Shown here in pieces: positions 35,312 to 44,648 of a DNA stretch of 64,000 nt. The notes under the pieces are model-generated. The model ran no database searches. It worked only from the letters and a program-made list of their open reading frames with translations, and was not told where the DNA came from. This DNA comes from JANQOH01 sp965242575 (GTDB taxonomy: Bacteria; Pseudomonadota; Alphaproteobacteria; UBA7887): positions 2,480,001 to 2,544,000 of the forward strand of contig OZ251461.1 of the NCBI GenBank assembly GCA_965242575.1. Reading direction: 5' to 3'. Both the position numbers and the translations under genes were made by a program. Within the stretch, counting starts at the first letter, position 1; each line of letters opens with the position of its first letter.

Positions 35312-35467
35312 TAGGACACCCTGGCGCGCCGCGATGCGGAATTATCTCAGGTTAAGGGCGCGGAATCGAGAATTTTTCGCGGTTAGGGTTTGGGCCTCTC
35401 CCAGGGAGGGACGCTCCGGGATTCCCGGCCCGCGCCGGGCTCGCCGGGGCGCGTCGGACATGCGTCG

Positions 35468-36394
35468 ATGAGTTTTCTCGACCGCATCGCCGAGTGCAAC
35501 CGCCGCGATCCGGCCCGCTACGCGCCGTTCCGCGTCGACGGCCGCGTCGTCGGGCGGGTGCGCCGCGACCGGGCCGGGGCGCTCGCGGAGTGTCCCGGAC
35601 TGGCCGCCGCGCCCGGCGAGGGCGTCGCCTTCGCGCCCGGACTCGCCGGCGCGCGGGCGCGGACCGGGGCGCTCGACGGCGCGGTCCGGGCGATGGCCAA
35701 ACGCGGATTATGCGGGCCGTGGCGCGGCGAGTCGTATCCGGTGGGCGCGCGCTTCGGCGAGGCGCTGTGCGAGGTCGACCGCTCCGGCGCGGAGTTGTTC
35801 GGCGTCCCGGCCTACGGGGTTCACCTCAACGGTTACGTGAAGGCCGGCGGCGGCGTGTCGCTGTGGATCGCGCGGCGGTCGCGGAGCGTCCGCGTCTGCC
35901 CCGGACAGTTCGACAACATGGCGGCGGGCGGGCAGCCGGCGGGCCTGGAAATTGCCGAGAACCTCGCCAAGGAGGCGGAGGAGGAGGCGGGAATTCCGGC
36001 GGCGCTCGCCGCGCGGGCGGTGCGCGCGGGCACCGTGACCTATGGGCTGGACGGCGAATTCGGCTTCAGGCGCGGCGTAATGTTCGTCTTCGACCTCGCG
36101 CTGCCGGAGAACTTCCGGCCGGAGAACCGCGACGGCGAAGTGGAGGAATTCCACCTCTGGCCAATGGAGGCGGCGATGCGGCGGGTCGCAGAGACCCGCG
36201 ATTTCAAATTCGATTCGGCGCTGGCGCTGATGGATTTCCTCCTCCGGCGCGGCGCGATTCCGCCGGACCGGCCCGACTACGCCACCATCCGCGCCGGGCT
36301 GCACGGTCAGTTCGGCGGCCGGAGGGGGGGCGCCGCGCAAGTCGCGACCGCGAACAGCGTTCCTAGTGTCCTGAGTCTAAAGTTCGCTGCATAA
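35468..36394 (+). CDS. Nudix hydrolase with DUF4743-type N-terminus, 3' end altered by IS630
   Basis: A 308-residue product. The N-terminal half (YAPFRVDGRVVGRVRRD, ALCEVDRSGAELFGVPAYGV) matches the DUF4743/thiamine-pyrophosphate-related Nudix proteins. The Nudix box lies around residues 158-180, ending KEAEEEAGIP with the catalytic glutamates intact. Downstream KFDSALALMDFLLRRG is conserved. The final residues after about 299 are encoded by the inverted repeat of the adjacent insertion sequence, so the natural stop is lost but the enzymatic domain seems complete. Confidence 0.85.
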   Translation: MSFLDRIAECNRRDPARYAPFRVDGRVVGRVRRDRAGALAECPGLAAAPGEGVAFAPGLAGARARTGALDGAVRAMAKRGLCGPWRGESYPVGARFGEALCEVDRSGAELFGVPAYGVHLNGYVKAGGGVSLWIARRSRSVRVCPGQFDNMAAGGQPAGLEIAENLAKEAEEEAGIPAALAARAVRAGTVTYGLDGEFGFRRGVMFVFDLALPENFRPENRDGEVEEFHLWPMEAAMRRVAETRDFKFDSALALMDFLLRRGAIPPDRPDYATIRAGLHGQFGGRRGGAAQVATANSVPSVLSLKFAA

Positions 36395-37543
36395 TGTGCG
36401 GTCGACGCGGTGACAGAAGCGTTTGACGGGTGCGAGGATATCGTCGGCGGTTTTGGTCCATTTGAAGGGCTTGGGATTCTGGTTGTGCCGGTCGATGAAG
36501 GCGCGGATATCCGCCTCGAGCTGTTTCGTGGAGGTGTGCACGCCCCGTTGAAGCTGCTTGCGCGTCAGTTCGGCGAACCAGCGCTCCACCTGATTGATCC
36601 ACGAGGCCGAGGTCGGCGTGAAGTGAGCGTGATAGCGTGGCCGTCGCGCCAGCCATGCCTTGACCGAAGCGGTCTTGTGGGTCGTGTAGTTGTCCATGAC
36701 GATATGAACGTCCAGGTCTTCGGGAACACGAGCGTCGATCTCCTTGAGGAAATCGAGGAACTCCCGCGCCCGGTGGCGTCTATAGCACTTGCCGATGACG
36801 AAGCCCGTTGCGGCGTCGAGCGCGGCGAACAGCGACGTCGTCCCGTGCCGGACATAGTTGTGCGTCCGCCGTTCGGGCATGCCCGGCATCGTCGGCAAGA
36901 CCGGCTGCTCGCGGTCAAGGGCTTGTCCCTGGCTCTTCTCATCGACGCAGAGCACCAGCGCGCGGTCCGGCGGCGACAGATAGAGCCCCACGATGTCCCG
37001 CACCTTATCCACGAACAGCGGATCGCTGGAAAGCTTGAACGCCTCCGACCGGTGCGGTTGCAGCCCGAACGCCTTCCAGATCCGCCGCACCGTCGTGTGC
37101 GAAAGCCCCGCCTCCCGGGCCATCGAGCGGATCGACCAATGCGTCGCGTCGGGGGGCGACGTCTCGAGCGTCCGCTTGACGACCTCGGCCACCCGCGCAT
37201 CTTCTATGCTCCGCGGGCGCCCCGAACGCGGCGCGTCCGACAGGCCCTCGACACGATCCTGCAGAAAACGACGACGCCACTTGCCGACGGTGTGTTCGTG
37301 CACGCCGAGTTCCGCCGCCACCGCCTTGCTCGTCAAGCCATCGGCGCAGCGCAGGACGATGCGGCAGCGATCCGACATCCCCCGCGCCACCCGGCGACGG
37401 CGAACCTGACGCTCAAGGAACGACCGCTCTGCGGCGCTCAACACCACGGCCGCCACGGGCCGACCGACACAACGCCCCATCGCTTACCCTCCCCGAATCG
37501 GCGATCACTGCCCGTTATGATACTAACTTCAGACGCAGGACAC
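36366..37543. mobile_element. IS630-family insertion sequence, intact
   Basis: The element is bounded by GTGTCCTGAGTCTAAAGTT at 36366 and the inverted GTGTCCTGCGTCTGAAGTT at 37543, matching at 17 of 19 positions. A duplicated TA target lies at 36364-36365 and 37544-37545, in a CTAG context typical of this family. It contains a full transposase. Removing it joins CC-TA-G directly to CCCGG, the end of the IS1380-type element, so it inserted next to that older element. Confidence 0.9.
36377..37480 (-). CDS. IS630-family transposase
   Basis: A 367-residue DDE transposase that appears intact. The N-terminal helix-turn-helix (SKAVAAELGVHEHTVGKWR) is followed by a second HTH (WSIRSMAREAGLSHTTVRRIW). 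The catalytic acids lie in CVDEKSQGQALDR, HIVMDNYTTHKTASV and NQVERWFAELTRKQL. The reading frame fills most of the element and ends 11 bp inside its left end. Confidence 0.95.
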   Translation of the reverse strand: MGRCVGRPVAAVVLSAAERSFLERQVRRRRVARGMSDRCRIVLRCADGLTSKAVAAELGVHEHTVGKWRRRFLQDRVEGLSDAPRSGRPRSIEDARVAEVVKRTLETSPPDATHWSIRSMAREAGLSHTTVRRIWKAFGLQPHRSEAFKLSSDPLFVDKVRDIVGLYLSPPDRALVLCVDEKSQGQALDREQPVLPTMPGMPERRTHNYVRHGTTSLFAALDAATGFVIGKCYRRHRAREFLDFLKEIDARVPEDLDVHIVMDNYTTHKTASVKAWLARRPRYHAHFTPTSASWINQVERWFAELTRKQLQRGVHTSTKQLEADIRAFIDRHNQNPKPFKWTKTADDILAPVKRFCHRVDRTLCSEL

Positions 37544-37546
37544 TAG

Positions 37547-39195
37547 CCCGGATTTCTCATACGTCTCCGGGTTGAGGGGCGGTGTGCGGTGTCGGCGGTG
37601 ATTTTCGGGTTGCGGTGACGGCGCTGATTTTGAGGCGTGTTGAAGCGCCCGTCGGCTGGCGACGGGTGGTTTGGCTTGGCGATGTCTCCGTTGTTGCGGG
37701 GAAGGGTGAGTTGTGCGCCGCTTCAGGTTGCGGCGGCGGATAATCTCCTTCGGGCGGTGCGGAACTCGTCCTGGAAAGGATGGTTGGTGTCCATTGCGAT
37801 CTTGATGCGGCGGACGCTGACACGGACCCATGCGGCGATCTTGAGCAGTTTGAGGCGCAGGCTTCCACATGTGGCGGCGGCGCGGCGGGTGTGGGCGAGG
37901 CCGAGGCGGCGCAGGGCGCAGAGCAGCACACAGGCCATCGAGGCGAACCACAAGCGGAGCTGGTTGGCGCGCATGCTATGCGCCGAGGTGCGGTCGGCGA
38001 ACAGGTCGAGTTGGCATTCCTTGATGCGGTTCTCCATCTCGCCGCGTTGGCAATACAGGTCCTCGTAGAGGCTCCGGGCGTCATGCGCGCTGGCGGCGAG
38101 CGAGGTGACGACGAAGCGCGGATTGGCCTTGCCGCGGGTCCATTCGGCCTTACCGACGACGCGGCGTTCGCGGCTCCAACTATCGCGCGTGGACCACATG
38201 AAGTCGGCGAAGCGCCGCGCCGGGGCGCCGCTCCGCTCGCTGTCCGCCTCGGCCTCCGCCAGCGCATCCGCGACCTGCGCCGCCAGACGGTCGTTCCGCG
38301 CCAGACCGAACAGGTAATCCACCCCGTTGGCTTGGCGCCACGCCATCAGCGCCTCGCGCGCGAACCCCGAATCGGCCCGCAACACGATCCGCGTGTCCGG
38401 CCACCGCGCCCGCAACAGGGCCACGATCCGCGCAGCCTCCTCCACAGCCCCGGCCGCCCCGTCGATGTTTGCCGGGCGCAGCCGCGCCGCCAGAAGGTGA
38501 CGACCGCACAAAACATAAAGCGGCAAGTAGCAGTAGCAGTCGTAATAGCCGTGGAAAAACCGCCCCTCCTGCGACCCGTGAACCGGATCGTCCGTCGCGT
38601 CGAAATCCAGAACCACCCGATCCGGAGCCGCCTCATGCGCATCCAGGAACAGCGTCACCAACACATCCGCAATCGCCGACCCGTCATGGACGATCTTGCT
38701 GTCCCCAGACGGAGACGAACCGCCCAACTCCAACCGGTTCAACGTCGACTTCCCCGCAACCGGGGCACAGTTCCGGCGCTTCGCGCGCAACTTCCCCGCC
38801 AACACCGCCATCATCGGATCGCCGCGCAACACATCGTGGTCGATCAAGTCCTCATAGCCCAACGCAATCCCGAACACACGCTGACCCACAAGCGTCCGAA
38901 CCGAGTGCTCCACGAACCGGCCATCGCGATGATCCTCGAAGCAGGCCGCAAGGCGGTCCACAAGCCCAATAACCGCGTCCGTCTGTCCGAGCAGCAGAGC
39001 GCCGGCGTCCGAAGTCATCGACCCGCCGTCGAAATCCGCCACAACCGCCCGCCCCGAAACCGCTTGAAAGGCGCCAGGCGCCGCGCTACACTCCGTTCGC
39101 ATCGGGGAACCTCCTGCCCTGATATAAGCTCTTGGCAAAGAACACTATATCACAGGCAGGACCCCGGTGCACTCAAAAACTATGAAAAATTCGGG
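37547..39195. mobile_element. IS1380-family insertion sequence, intact
   Basis: The left end CCCGGATTTCTCATA at 37547 and the inverted right end TATGAAAAATTCGGG at 39195 form imperfect terminal repeats of the IS1380 type. The element is about 1.65 kb and holds one transposase on the minus strand. It abuts a truncated, inverted copy at 39196-40251. The flank before the left end is CTAG, and the flank after the truncated copy is CTAA, so the pair may occupy one original 4-bp target. Confidence 0.85.
37723..39102 (-). CDS. IS1380-family transposase
   Basis: A 459-residue transposase beginning MRTECSAAPGAFQAVSGR. AGGAGG precedes the ATG at 39102, so an upstream in-frame start was not used. Typical IS1380 stretches are VVADFDGGSMTSDAGALLL, VVLDFDATDDPVHGSQEGRF, VLRADSGFAREALMAW and QRGEMENRIKECQLDLF, which carry the catalytic acids. 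It appears functional. An inverted partial copy lies immediately downstream on the plus strand. Confidence 0.95.
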   Translation of the reverse strand: MRTECSAAPGAFQAVSGRAVVADFDGGSMTSDAGALLLGQTDAVIGLVDRLAACFEDHRDGRFVEHSVRTLVGQRVFGIALGYEDLIDHDVLRGDPMMAVLAGKLRAKRRNCAPVAGKSTLNRLELGGSSPSGDSKIVHDGSAIADVLVTLFLDAHEAAPDRVVLDFDATDDPVHGSQEGRFFHGYYDCYCYLPLYVLCGRHLLAARLRPANIDGAAGAVEEAARIVALLRARWPDTRIVLRADSGFAREALMAWRQANGVDYLFGLARNDRLAAQVADALAEAEADSERSGAPARRFADFMWSTRDSWSRERRVVGKAEWTRGKANPRFVVTSLAASAHDARSLYEDLYCQRGEMENRIKECQLDLFADRTSAHSMRANQLRLWFASMACVLLCALRRLGLAHTRRAAATCGSLRLKLLKIAAWVRVSVRRIKIAMDTNHPFQDEFRTARRRLSAAAT

Positions 39196-40251
39196 TTATG
39201 GCGGTATTGGCGGGGAAGTTGCGCGCGAAGCGCCGGAACTGTGCCCCGGTTGCGGGGAAGTCGACGTTGAACCGGTTGGAGTTGGGCGGTTCGTCTCCGT
39301 CTGGGGACAGCAAGATCGTCCATGACGGGTCGGCGATTGCGGATGTGTTGGTGACGCTGTTCCTGGATGCGCATGAGGCGGCTCCGCCTCGGGTGGTTCT
39401 GGATTTCGACGCGACGGACGATCCGGTTCACGGGTCGCAGGAGGGGCGCTGATGGCGTGGCGCCAAGCCAACGGGGTGGATTACCTGTTCGGTCTGGCGC
39501 GGAACGATCGTCTGGCGGCGCAGGTCGCGGATGCGCTGGCGGAGGCCGAGGCGGACAGCGAGCGGAGCGGCGCCCCGGCGCGGCGCTTCGCCGACTTCAT
39601 GTGGTCCACGCGCGATAGTTGGAGCCGCGAACGCCGCGTCGTCGGTAAGGCCGAATGGACCCGCGGCAAGGCCAATCCGCGCTTCGTCGTCACCTCGCTC
39701 GCCGCCAGCGCGCATGACGCCCGGAGCCTCTACGAGGACCTGTATTGCCAACGCGGCGAGATGGAGAACCGCATCAAGGAATGCCAACTCGACCTGTTCG
39801 CCGACCGCACCTCGGCGCATAGCATGCGCGCCAACCAGCTCCGCTTGTGGTTCGCCTCGATGGCCTGTGTGCTGCTCTGCGCCCTGCGCCGCCTCGGCCT
39901 CGCCCACACCCGCCGCGCCGCCGCCACATGTGGAAGCCTGCGCCTCAAACTGCTCAAGATCGCCGCATGGGTCCGTGTCAGCGTCCGCCGCATCAAGATC
40001 GCAATGGACACCAACCATCCTTTCCAGGACGAGTTCCGCACCGCCCGAAGGAGATTATCCGCCGCCGCAACCTGAAGCGGCGCACAACTCACCCTTCCCC
40101 GCAACAACGGAGACATCGCCAAGCCAAACCACCCGTCGCCAGCCGACGGGCGCTTCAACACGCCTCAAAATCAGCGCCGTCACCGCAACCCGAAAATCAC
40201 CGCCGACACCGCACACCGTCCCTCAACCCGGAGACGTATGAGAAATCCGGG
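39196..40251 (+). mobile_element. Truncated IS1380 copy, inverted relative to the intact one
   Basis: From 39455 to 40251 this is almost an exact reverse complement of 37547-38352, with only one difference noted in the outer end (near 40219 versus 37577). The first 108 codons of the transposase and the corresponding terminal repeat are missing; the sequence begins directly at the end of the intact element. A further internal piece is deleted at 39450. The outer end TATGAGAAATCCGGG is intact. Confidence 0.85.
39198..40075 (+). pseudogene. IS1380 transposase fragment with internal deletion
   Basis: The frame resumes at MAVLAGKLRAKRRNC, corresponding to about residue 109 of the intact transposase, and runs to VHGSQEGR, where a deletion brings in a TGA at 39450-39452. 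A second frame continues MAWRQANGVDYLFGLARN to the natural C-terminus. The stretch from FFHGYYDC to SGFAREAL, about 105 codons and including a catalytic acid, is missing. The two junction sequences share GGCG-type microhomology. Confidence 0.9.
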
Positions 40252-40321
40252 CTAAACCCCCGCCGCGCGCGGCGCCGCGAGGCGCCGGCGCAACCGATCG
40301 AGGGCATGGCGATGGCGTTCA

Positions 40322-40336
40322 CCCCCCCCCCCCCCC
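40322..40336. repeat. Poly-C tract (15 C) at the start of the Calx-beta autotransporter gene
   Basis: Fifteen C residues lie between an ATG at 40312 and the ATG at 40346. The ATG at 40312 has GAGGG eight bases upstream, and 40346 begins the open surface-protein frame. With 15 C the better-supported start reads out of frame and terminates after 46 codons. With 14 or 17 C it would read straight into the surface protein. Confidence 0.8.
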
Positions 40337-40345
40337 GCGCCAGGC

Positions 40346-43300
40346 ATGACGGGCCGGAGCCGCTTCGCCCGCGCGGCGCGGCTGTGCGCCGTCCTCGCCG
40401 CGCCGGCCGCGGCGCAGGTGACGGTGTCCATCACCTCGACGCCGGCTAACGGAGAGTATTACGTCGCCGGAGAGGCGATCACCACCCGGATCAGCGGCCT
40501 CCCCATCATCACACAAACGAGTCCCAACCCCTTTTCCGCGAGCCGGATGTCTCTCGACATCGGCGGCGTCACGCGACAGGCCAGCGTGACCACGGTCCTC
40601 AATCCTCCTAATTACCCTAACGTTGTGGACTTTTCCTACACGGTGATGGCCGCCGACTACGACGCGGACGGCGTCTCCATTCCGCAGAACTCCATCGGCG
40701 GCACGGGGTGGCGAACCGGAGGAGGCACCAATACCGCGGACCGCGACCACGCCGCCCTGCCCGCCCAGTCCGCCCACAGGGTCATCGGGCCCTCCGCGTC
40801 GATTTCGTCCACGACTCCGGCGGCCCTGACCGAGGACAACCTCAACGGCGCCACCGCCGACGTGGCGCTGAGCGGCGTGACGATCGACAGCGTGTCGAGC
40901 GTGTCGAGCGGCGATACGTCGGCGACGCTGACGCTTTCGTCGACGGCCGACATATCGGCCGCCGCCGATCTGGCGGTGAAGGTGCTGGCGGCCGCCCATT
41001 CGGGCAGCGTGGACCTGACCGCCGCTGCGGTGAGCGTGGCGCCGGTTCTGGCGGCGGGTCCCGGGGCCTCCACCAGCGCGCTCTCCGTCGCGGTGGAGGA
41101 GGGCGCCATGGCCGGCTGGGACGTGGTGCTGAGCGCGGATCCGGGCGCCGGCTGCACCGGCGGGGTGACGATAGGGGTTACCAGCGGCGACACGGCGGCC
41201 GTCACGGTGTCTCCGGCGACGCTCACCTTCACCACCGCGAACTGGGACACGGCGCAAACGGTGACGGCGACCGGGGTGGAGGACGGCGACCTTGCGGACG
41301 AGACGGCGACGATAAGCCACATGGTGACGACCACCGGCTGCGCCGCGGCGTATCCGACGGGGCTTTCCATCGCCGGCGTTACGGTGTCGGTGGACGACGA
41401 CGACACGGCGCTCTTCTCGATCGACTCGCCGCGGGCGGTGGAGGGCGGAACCGGCGACACGCCGGCGCTGGAGTTCACGGTGACTTTGTCTCCGGCCGCG
41501 TCGGTTCAGGCGACGGTGGCCTACGCCGACTCGATGGGCGGCTCGGCGGACCCGGGGGCGGGGATGGATTACACGGCGGTTACGTCCGGCACGCTGACCT
41601 TCGCGCCGGGCGTGACGACCCAGACCGTCTCCGTGACGGTGACGGGCGACGCCACGGCGGAGTCGGACGAGACCGTCCGGTTGCAGTTGAGTAGTCCCAC
41701 ACCATCCGGGGTCGTCATCGCGACGGGGATGGGAACGGGGACGGGGATCATCGTCGACGACGACACGCCGACGCTGACGATCGATTCGCCGAGCGTGGCG
41801 GAGGGGAACTCCGGAACCACGGAGATGACGTTCACAGTGACGCTGTCGCCGGCGAGCACGGGGCAGGTGACAGTGACGTGGGCGGAGGTGGACGGCGGCG
41901 GCACTGCGACGTCGGGGAGCGACTACACGGCGCTCTCCCCCTCCTTCGGGAATCTGACCTTCGCCGCCGGCGAGACGAGCAAGATGATCGCGGTGGAGGT
42001 GCGGGGAGACTCGGCGGTCGAACCCGACGAGACGGTACAGATGCGGATCATCGGCGCGTCGGCCTCGACCGGGACGGTGCACATCCGTGACGCGGACGGA
42101 AACATCGCAGGATCCGCCTTCGGCTTCGGGACGATCACGAACGACGACGCGCCGCCTGCGCCCCCGCCATCGACGGAGAAACTGGTCCTCTCGGCGACGG
42201 AGCTGGAAGTCGCGACGGGCGCGGAGGGCGCATCCTACACCTTGCGCCTGGGCGCGGCGCCGACCGGGGCGGTTACGGTGGCGATCTCCAGCGACGACCC
42301 TGACGTGACGGCGTCGCCCGCGTCGCTGTCGTTCGACGCGTCGAACTGGAGCGCGCCGCAAACCGTGACGGTGACGGCGGCGGCGGACGATGACGATTAC
42401 GCCGATACGGCGCGCCTCACGCACACGGCGAGGGGCGCCGGGCTGGACGGCGAGACGAAGACCCTCGCGGCGCTGGTGTCGGAGCCCGGCGATACGCGGG
42501 TGCGCGCGCCGGCGGCGGGCGAACCGGCGGCCTACATGGTGGGCGGGCATCGCGTCGAGGTCCGCGCCGAGGCGGGGGTTCCGCCCGGCGTCGAGATCGT
42601 CCCCCCGGCGGCGCTGGCGGCGGACCTGTCGGTGACGCTGCGCCCGGTTTCGGACGATGTGTCGCTGGTGCCCGGCGTCTTCGCCTTCGGCGCCGGCGCG
42701 GCGCAAGTGGCGGTGGACGTCTCGGTTACGGGCGCGCCGGCGGCGGGTCTGGAACTGTGCCTGCCGGCGCCTGCGGAATTGCGAGAGGCGTCGGGCGGGC
42801 GCGCGTTGACGCTGCTGCGCCATGACGGGACCGCGTGGGTCGAGGTCGCCGGCGCGCGGCTGGACGCGGATGCGGAGCGGGTGTGCGCGGCGGGGATTAC
42901 CGAGTTCTCGCCCTTCGCGGTGGGCTGGCGCGCGGCCGCGCCGGCGGTGGCCGACCGGTCGGACGCGCGGACGCGGCTTGCTGCGGTCAACCGGTCGATC
43001 CTACCGGAAGTGTCGCGAGCGATGTGGGACGGCGCGGCGTCCGCGGTGGCGCGGCGTTTCGGCGACGGCGCGCCGGCGGGCTACGACGGCGGGGCGGACG
43101 CGAACGCCGCGGCGTGGGCTGCGGACGCGCTGTCGTGGCTGGCGGGCCGGCTGGGCGCTCCGGGCGGCGCGTCTGCGGCCCGCGCGCGCGGCCCCGCATT
43201 GTTCCACGACCCGCGGCCTTACGGCCCGCCCGAGGACTCTCCTGCGCCTCTCGGGACGGGGTGGCGTGCGTTGCTGCCGGGTTCGGCGTTCGCGTTGGGC

Positions 43301-44437
43301 CTGTCGGGCGGCGCTGCGGGGGACGGCCCCGACGCGGCGCTGTGGGGTTCGGGCGACCGGCGGTCGCTGTCTCTCGACGACGGCGCGCTGTCGTGGGAGG
43401 GCGAGGTTACGGCGCTGCACGCCGGGGCCGATGCGCGGACGGCTCCGGACGGTTCGGGCGGGCGCGTCCTCGGCGGCGTGTCGGCGTCGTGGTCTGAGAG
43501 CGACGTCGACTACGTCGATGGGGGCGGCGCGGAGGCGATCAAGGGCCGCCACGAGGTGAGTATGGCGAGCGTCCAGCCCTATGTGGGGTGGCTTGCGGGC
43601 GATGGGTCGCGGGCGTGGGCTGCGCTGTCGCACGGTCGCGGCGAGGTGGAGATCGCCGACGCCGAGGCGGGCGCTGCGGATTCGCCGGCGACGTTGACGG
43701 CTGCGGCCATCGGCGCGCGGACGCGTGCGCTGTCGCGTGGCGCTGCGGCGGTGGATGTGAAGGGGGAGGCGCAGGCGGCGCGCTTCGCGCTCGACGGCGA
43801 CGACAATCTCATCGAAGGGCTGTCGGCGCGGACGTTCCGGCTGCGGGTTGCTGCGGAGGGGCGCTACGTCATCGCGTTCGCGAACGGCGGTTCGTTGACT
43901 CCGTCGCTGGAGGCGGGGTTGCGGTGGGACGGCGGCGACGGCGCGGCGGGCGCGGGCGTGGAGTTGGGCGGCGGCGCGGCGTGGTCGGCTCCGTCATCGC
44001 CGGTGACGCTGGAGGCGCGCGGTCGTGCGTTGCTGGCGCATGGCGGCGATGCGGAGGAATGGAGCGTCGGCGGCGCGCTGCGGGTTGCGCCGGGCTCCGG
44101 CGGCCTGGGGCTGTCTCTGGCGCTGGCTCCGTCGTGGGGCGCGGCCGATAGCGGCCTCGCGCGGCTGTGGAGCGCCGACGCGGCGCGCGCGGACACGGCG
44201 CGGGCCGCGGGGGGCCGCCTCGACGCCGAGGCGGGCTACGGGTTGCGCGCGTTGGGCGGCGTTGCGACGCCGCTGGCGGGTTTCGCGCTCACCGGCGACC
44301 GCTCGCGCGAATGGCGCGTCGGCGGCCGCCTCGCCCTCGCCGAGGCGCTCGACCTGGCCCTCGCGACGTCGCTGCGCGAAACCCGGACCGGCGGCCCCGA
44401 CCGCCGCATTGCCCTCGACGTCCGGCTCCGCTGGTAG
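40346..44437 (+). CDS. Calx-beta repeat autotransporter surface protein
   Basis: A 1363-residue product. Signal peptide (RFARAARLCAVLAAPAAAQ) at about 5-24. Several adhesion-type beta modules follow. At least two Calx-beta domains lie around 350-480 and 480-605 (VTVSVDDDDTALFSIDSP, TLTIDSPSVAEGNSGTTEM, GTATSGSDYTALSPSFG), with related strands before and after. From about 880 a linker and an autotransporter-type beta-barrel run to the end, finishing in the aromatic residue of ALDVRLRW as outer-membrane barrels do. It is probably exposed on the cell surface. The start codon lies 9 bp after a 15-C tract and may be phase-variable. Confidence 0.85.
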   Translation: MTGRSRFARAARLCAVLAAPAAAQVTVSITSTPANGEYYVAGEAITTRISGLPIITQTSPNPFSASRMSLDIGGVTRQASVTTVLNPPNYPNVVDFSYTVMAADYDADGVSIPQNSIGGTGWRTGGGTNTADRDHAALPAQSAHRVIGPSASISSTTPAALTEDNLNGATADVALSGVTIDSVSSVSSGDTSATLTLSSTADISAAADLAVKVLAAAHSGSVDLTAAAVSVAPVLAAGPGASTSALSVAVEEGAMAGWDVVLSADPGAGCTGGVTIGVTSGDTAAVTVSPATLTFTTANWDTAQTVTATGVEDGDLADETATISHMVTTTGCAAAYPTGLSIAGVTVSVDDDDTALFSIDSPRAVEGGTGDTPALEFTVTLSPAASVQATVAYADSMGGSADPGAGMDYTAVTSGTLTFAPGVTTQTVSVTVTGDATAESDETVRLQLSSPTPSGVVIATGMGTGTGIIVDDDTPTLTIDSPSVAEGNSGTTEMTFTVTLSPASTGQVTVTWAEVDGGGTATSGSDYTALSPSFGNLTFAAGETSKMIAVEVRGDSAVEPDETVQMRIIGASASTGTVHIRDADGNIAGSAFGFGTITNDDAPPAPPPSTEKLVLSATELEVATGAEGASYTLRLGAAPTGAVTVAISSDDPDVTASPASLSFDASNWSAPQTVTVTAAADDDDYADTARLTHTARGAGLDGETKTLAALVSEPGDTRVRAPAAGEPAAYMVGGHRVEVRAEAGVPPGVEIVPPAALAADLSVTLRPVSDDVSLVPGVFAFGAGAAQVAVDVSVTGAPAAGLELCLPAPAELREASGGRALTLLRHDGTAWVEVAGARLDADAERVCAAGITEFSPFAVGWRAAAPAVADRSDARTRLAAVNRSILPEVSRAMWDGAASAVARRFGDGAPAGYDGGADANAAAWAADALSWLAGRLGAPGGASAARARGPALFHDPRPYGPPEDSPAPLGTGWRALLPGSAFALGLSGGAAGDGPDAALWGSGDRRSLSLDDGALSWEGEVTALHAGADARTAPDGSGGRVLGGVSASWSESDVDYVDGGGAEAIKGRHEVSMASVQPYVGWLAGDGSRAWAALSHGRGEVEIADAEAGAADSPATLTAAAIGARTRALSRGAAAVDVKGEAQAARFALDGDDNLIEGLSARTFRLRVAAEGRYVIAFANGGSLTPSLEAGLRWDGGDGAAGAGVELGGGAAWSAPSSPVTLEARGRALLAHGGDAEEWSVGGALRVAPGSGGLGLSLALAPSWGAADSGLARLWSADAARADTARAAGGRLDAEAGYGLRALGGVATPLAGFALTGDRSREWRVGGRLALAEALDLALATSLRETRTGGPDRRIALDVRLRW

Positions 44438-44583
44438 CGCCCGGGACCGCCGAGCGTCGCCGCTCCGGTCGCAAGCCCGCGCTTGCGCGTGTCCGTCGTC
44501 GTTCCGGCAGAAGAGCACGCGAAGGAATCCCGGCGTTCGGGACGGACGTTACGCGACGATCGCACGTCGTCCGGGCCGCCGCC

Positions 44584-44613
44584 TTGACAGCGAGCGGCGC
44601 GCCGTGCTAGAGG
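44584..44613 (+). promoter_or_regulatory. Candidate promoter for the porin gene
   Basis: TTGACA at 44584-44589 and TAGAGG at 44608-44613 are separated by 18 bp. The distance to the ATG at 44649 is 35 bp. The -35 match is perfect and the -10 match is weak. Confidence 0.45.
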
Positions 44614-44648
44614 CCGCGCTCCGCAACCGGAGCGCAGGTGTTCGAGTC

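Noticed and set aside
39196..40075. Composite transposon carrying cargo between two IS1380 copies
   Set aside because: The copies are directly adjacent with no cargo, and one is truncated.
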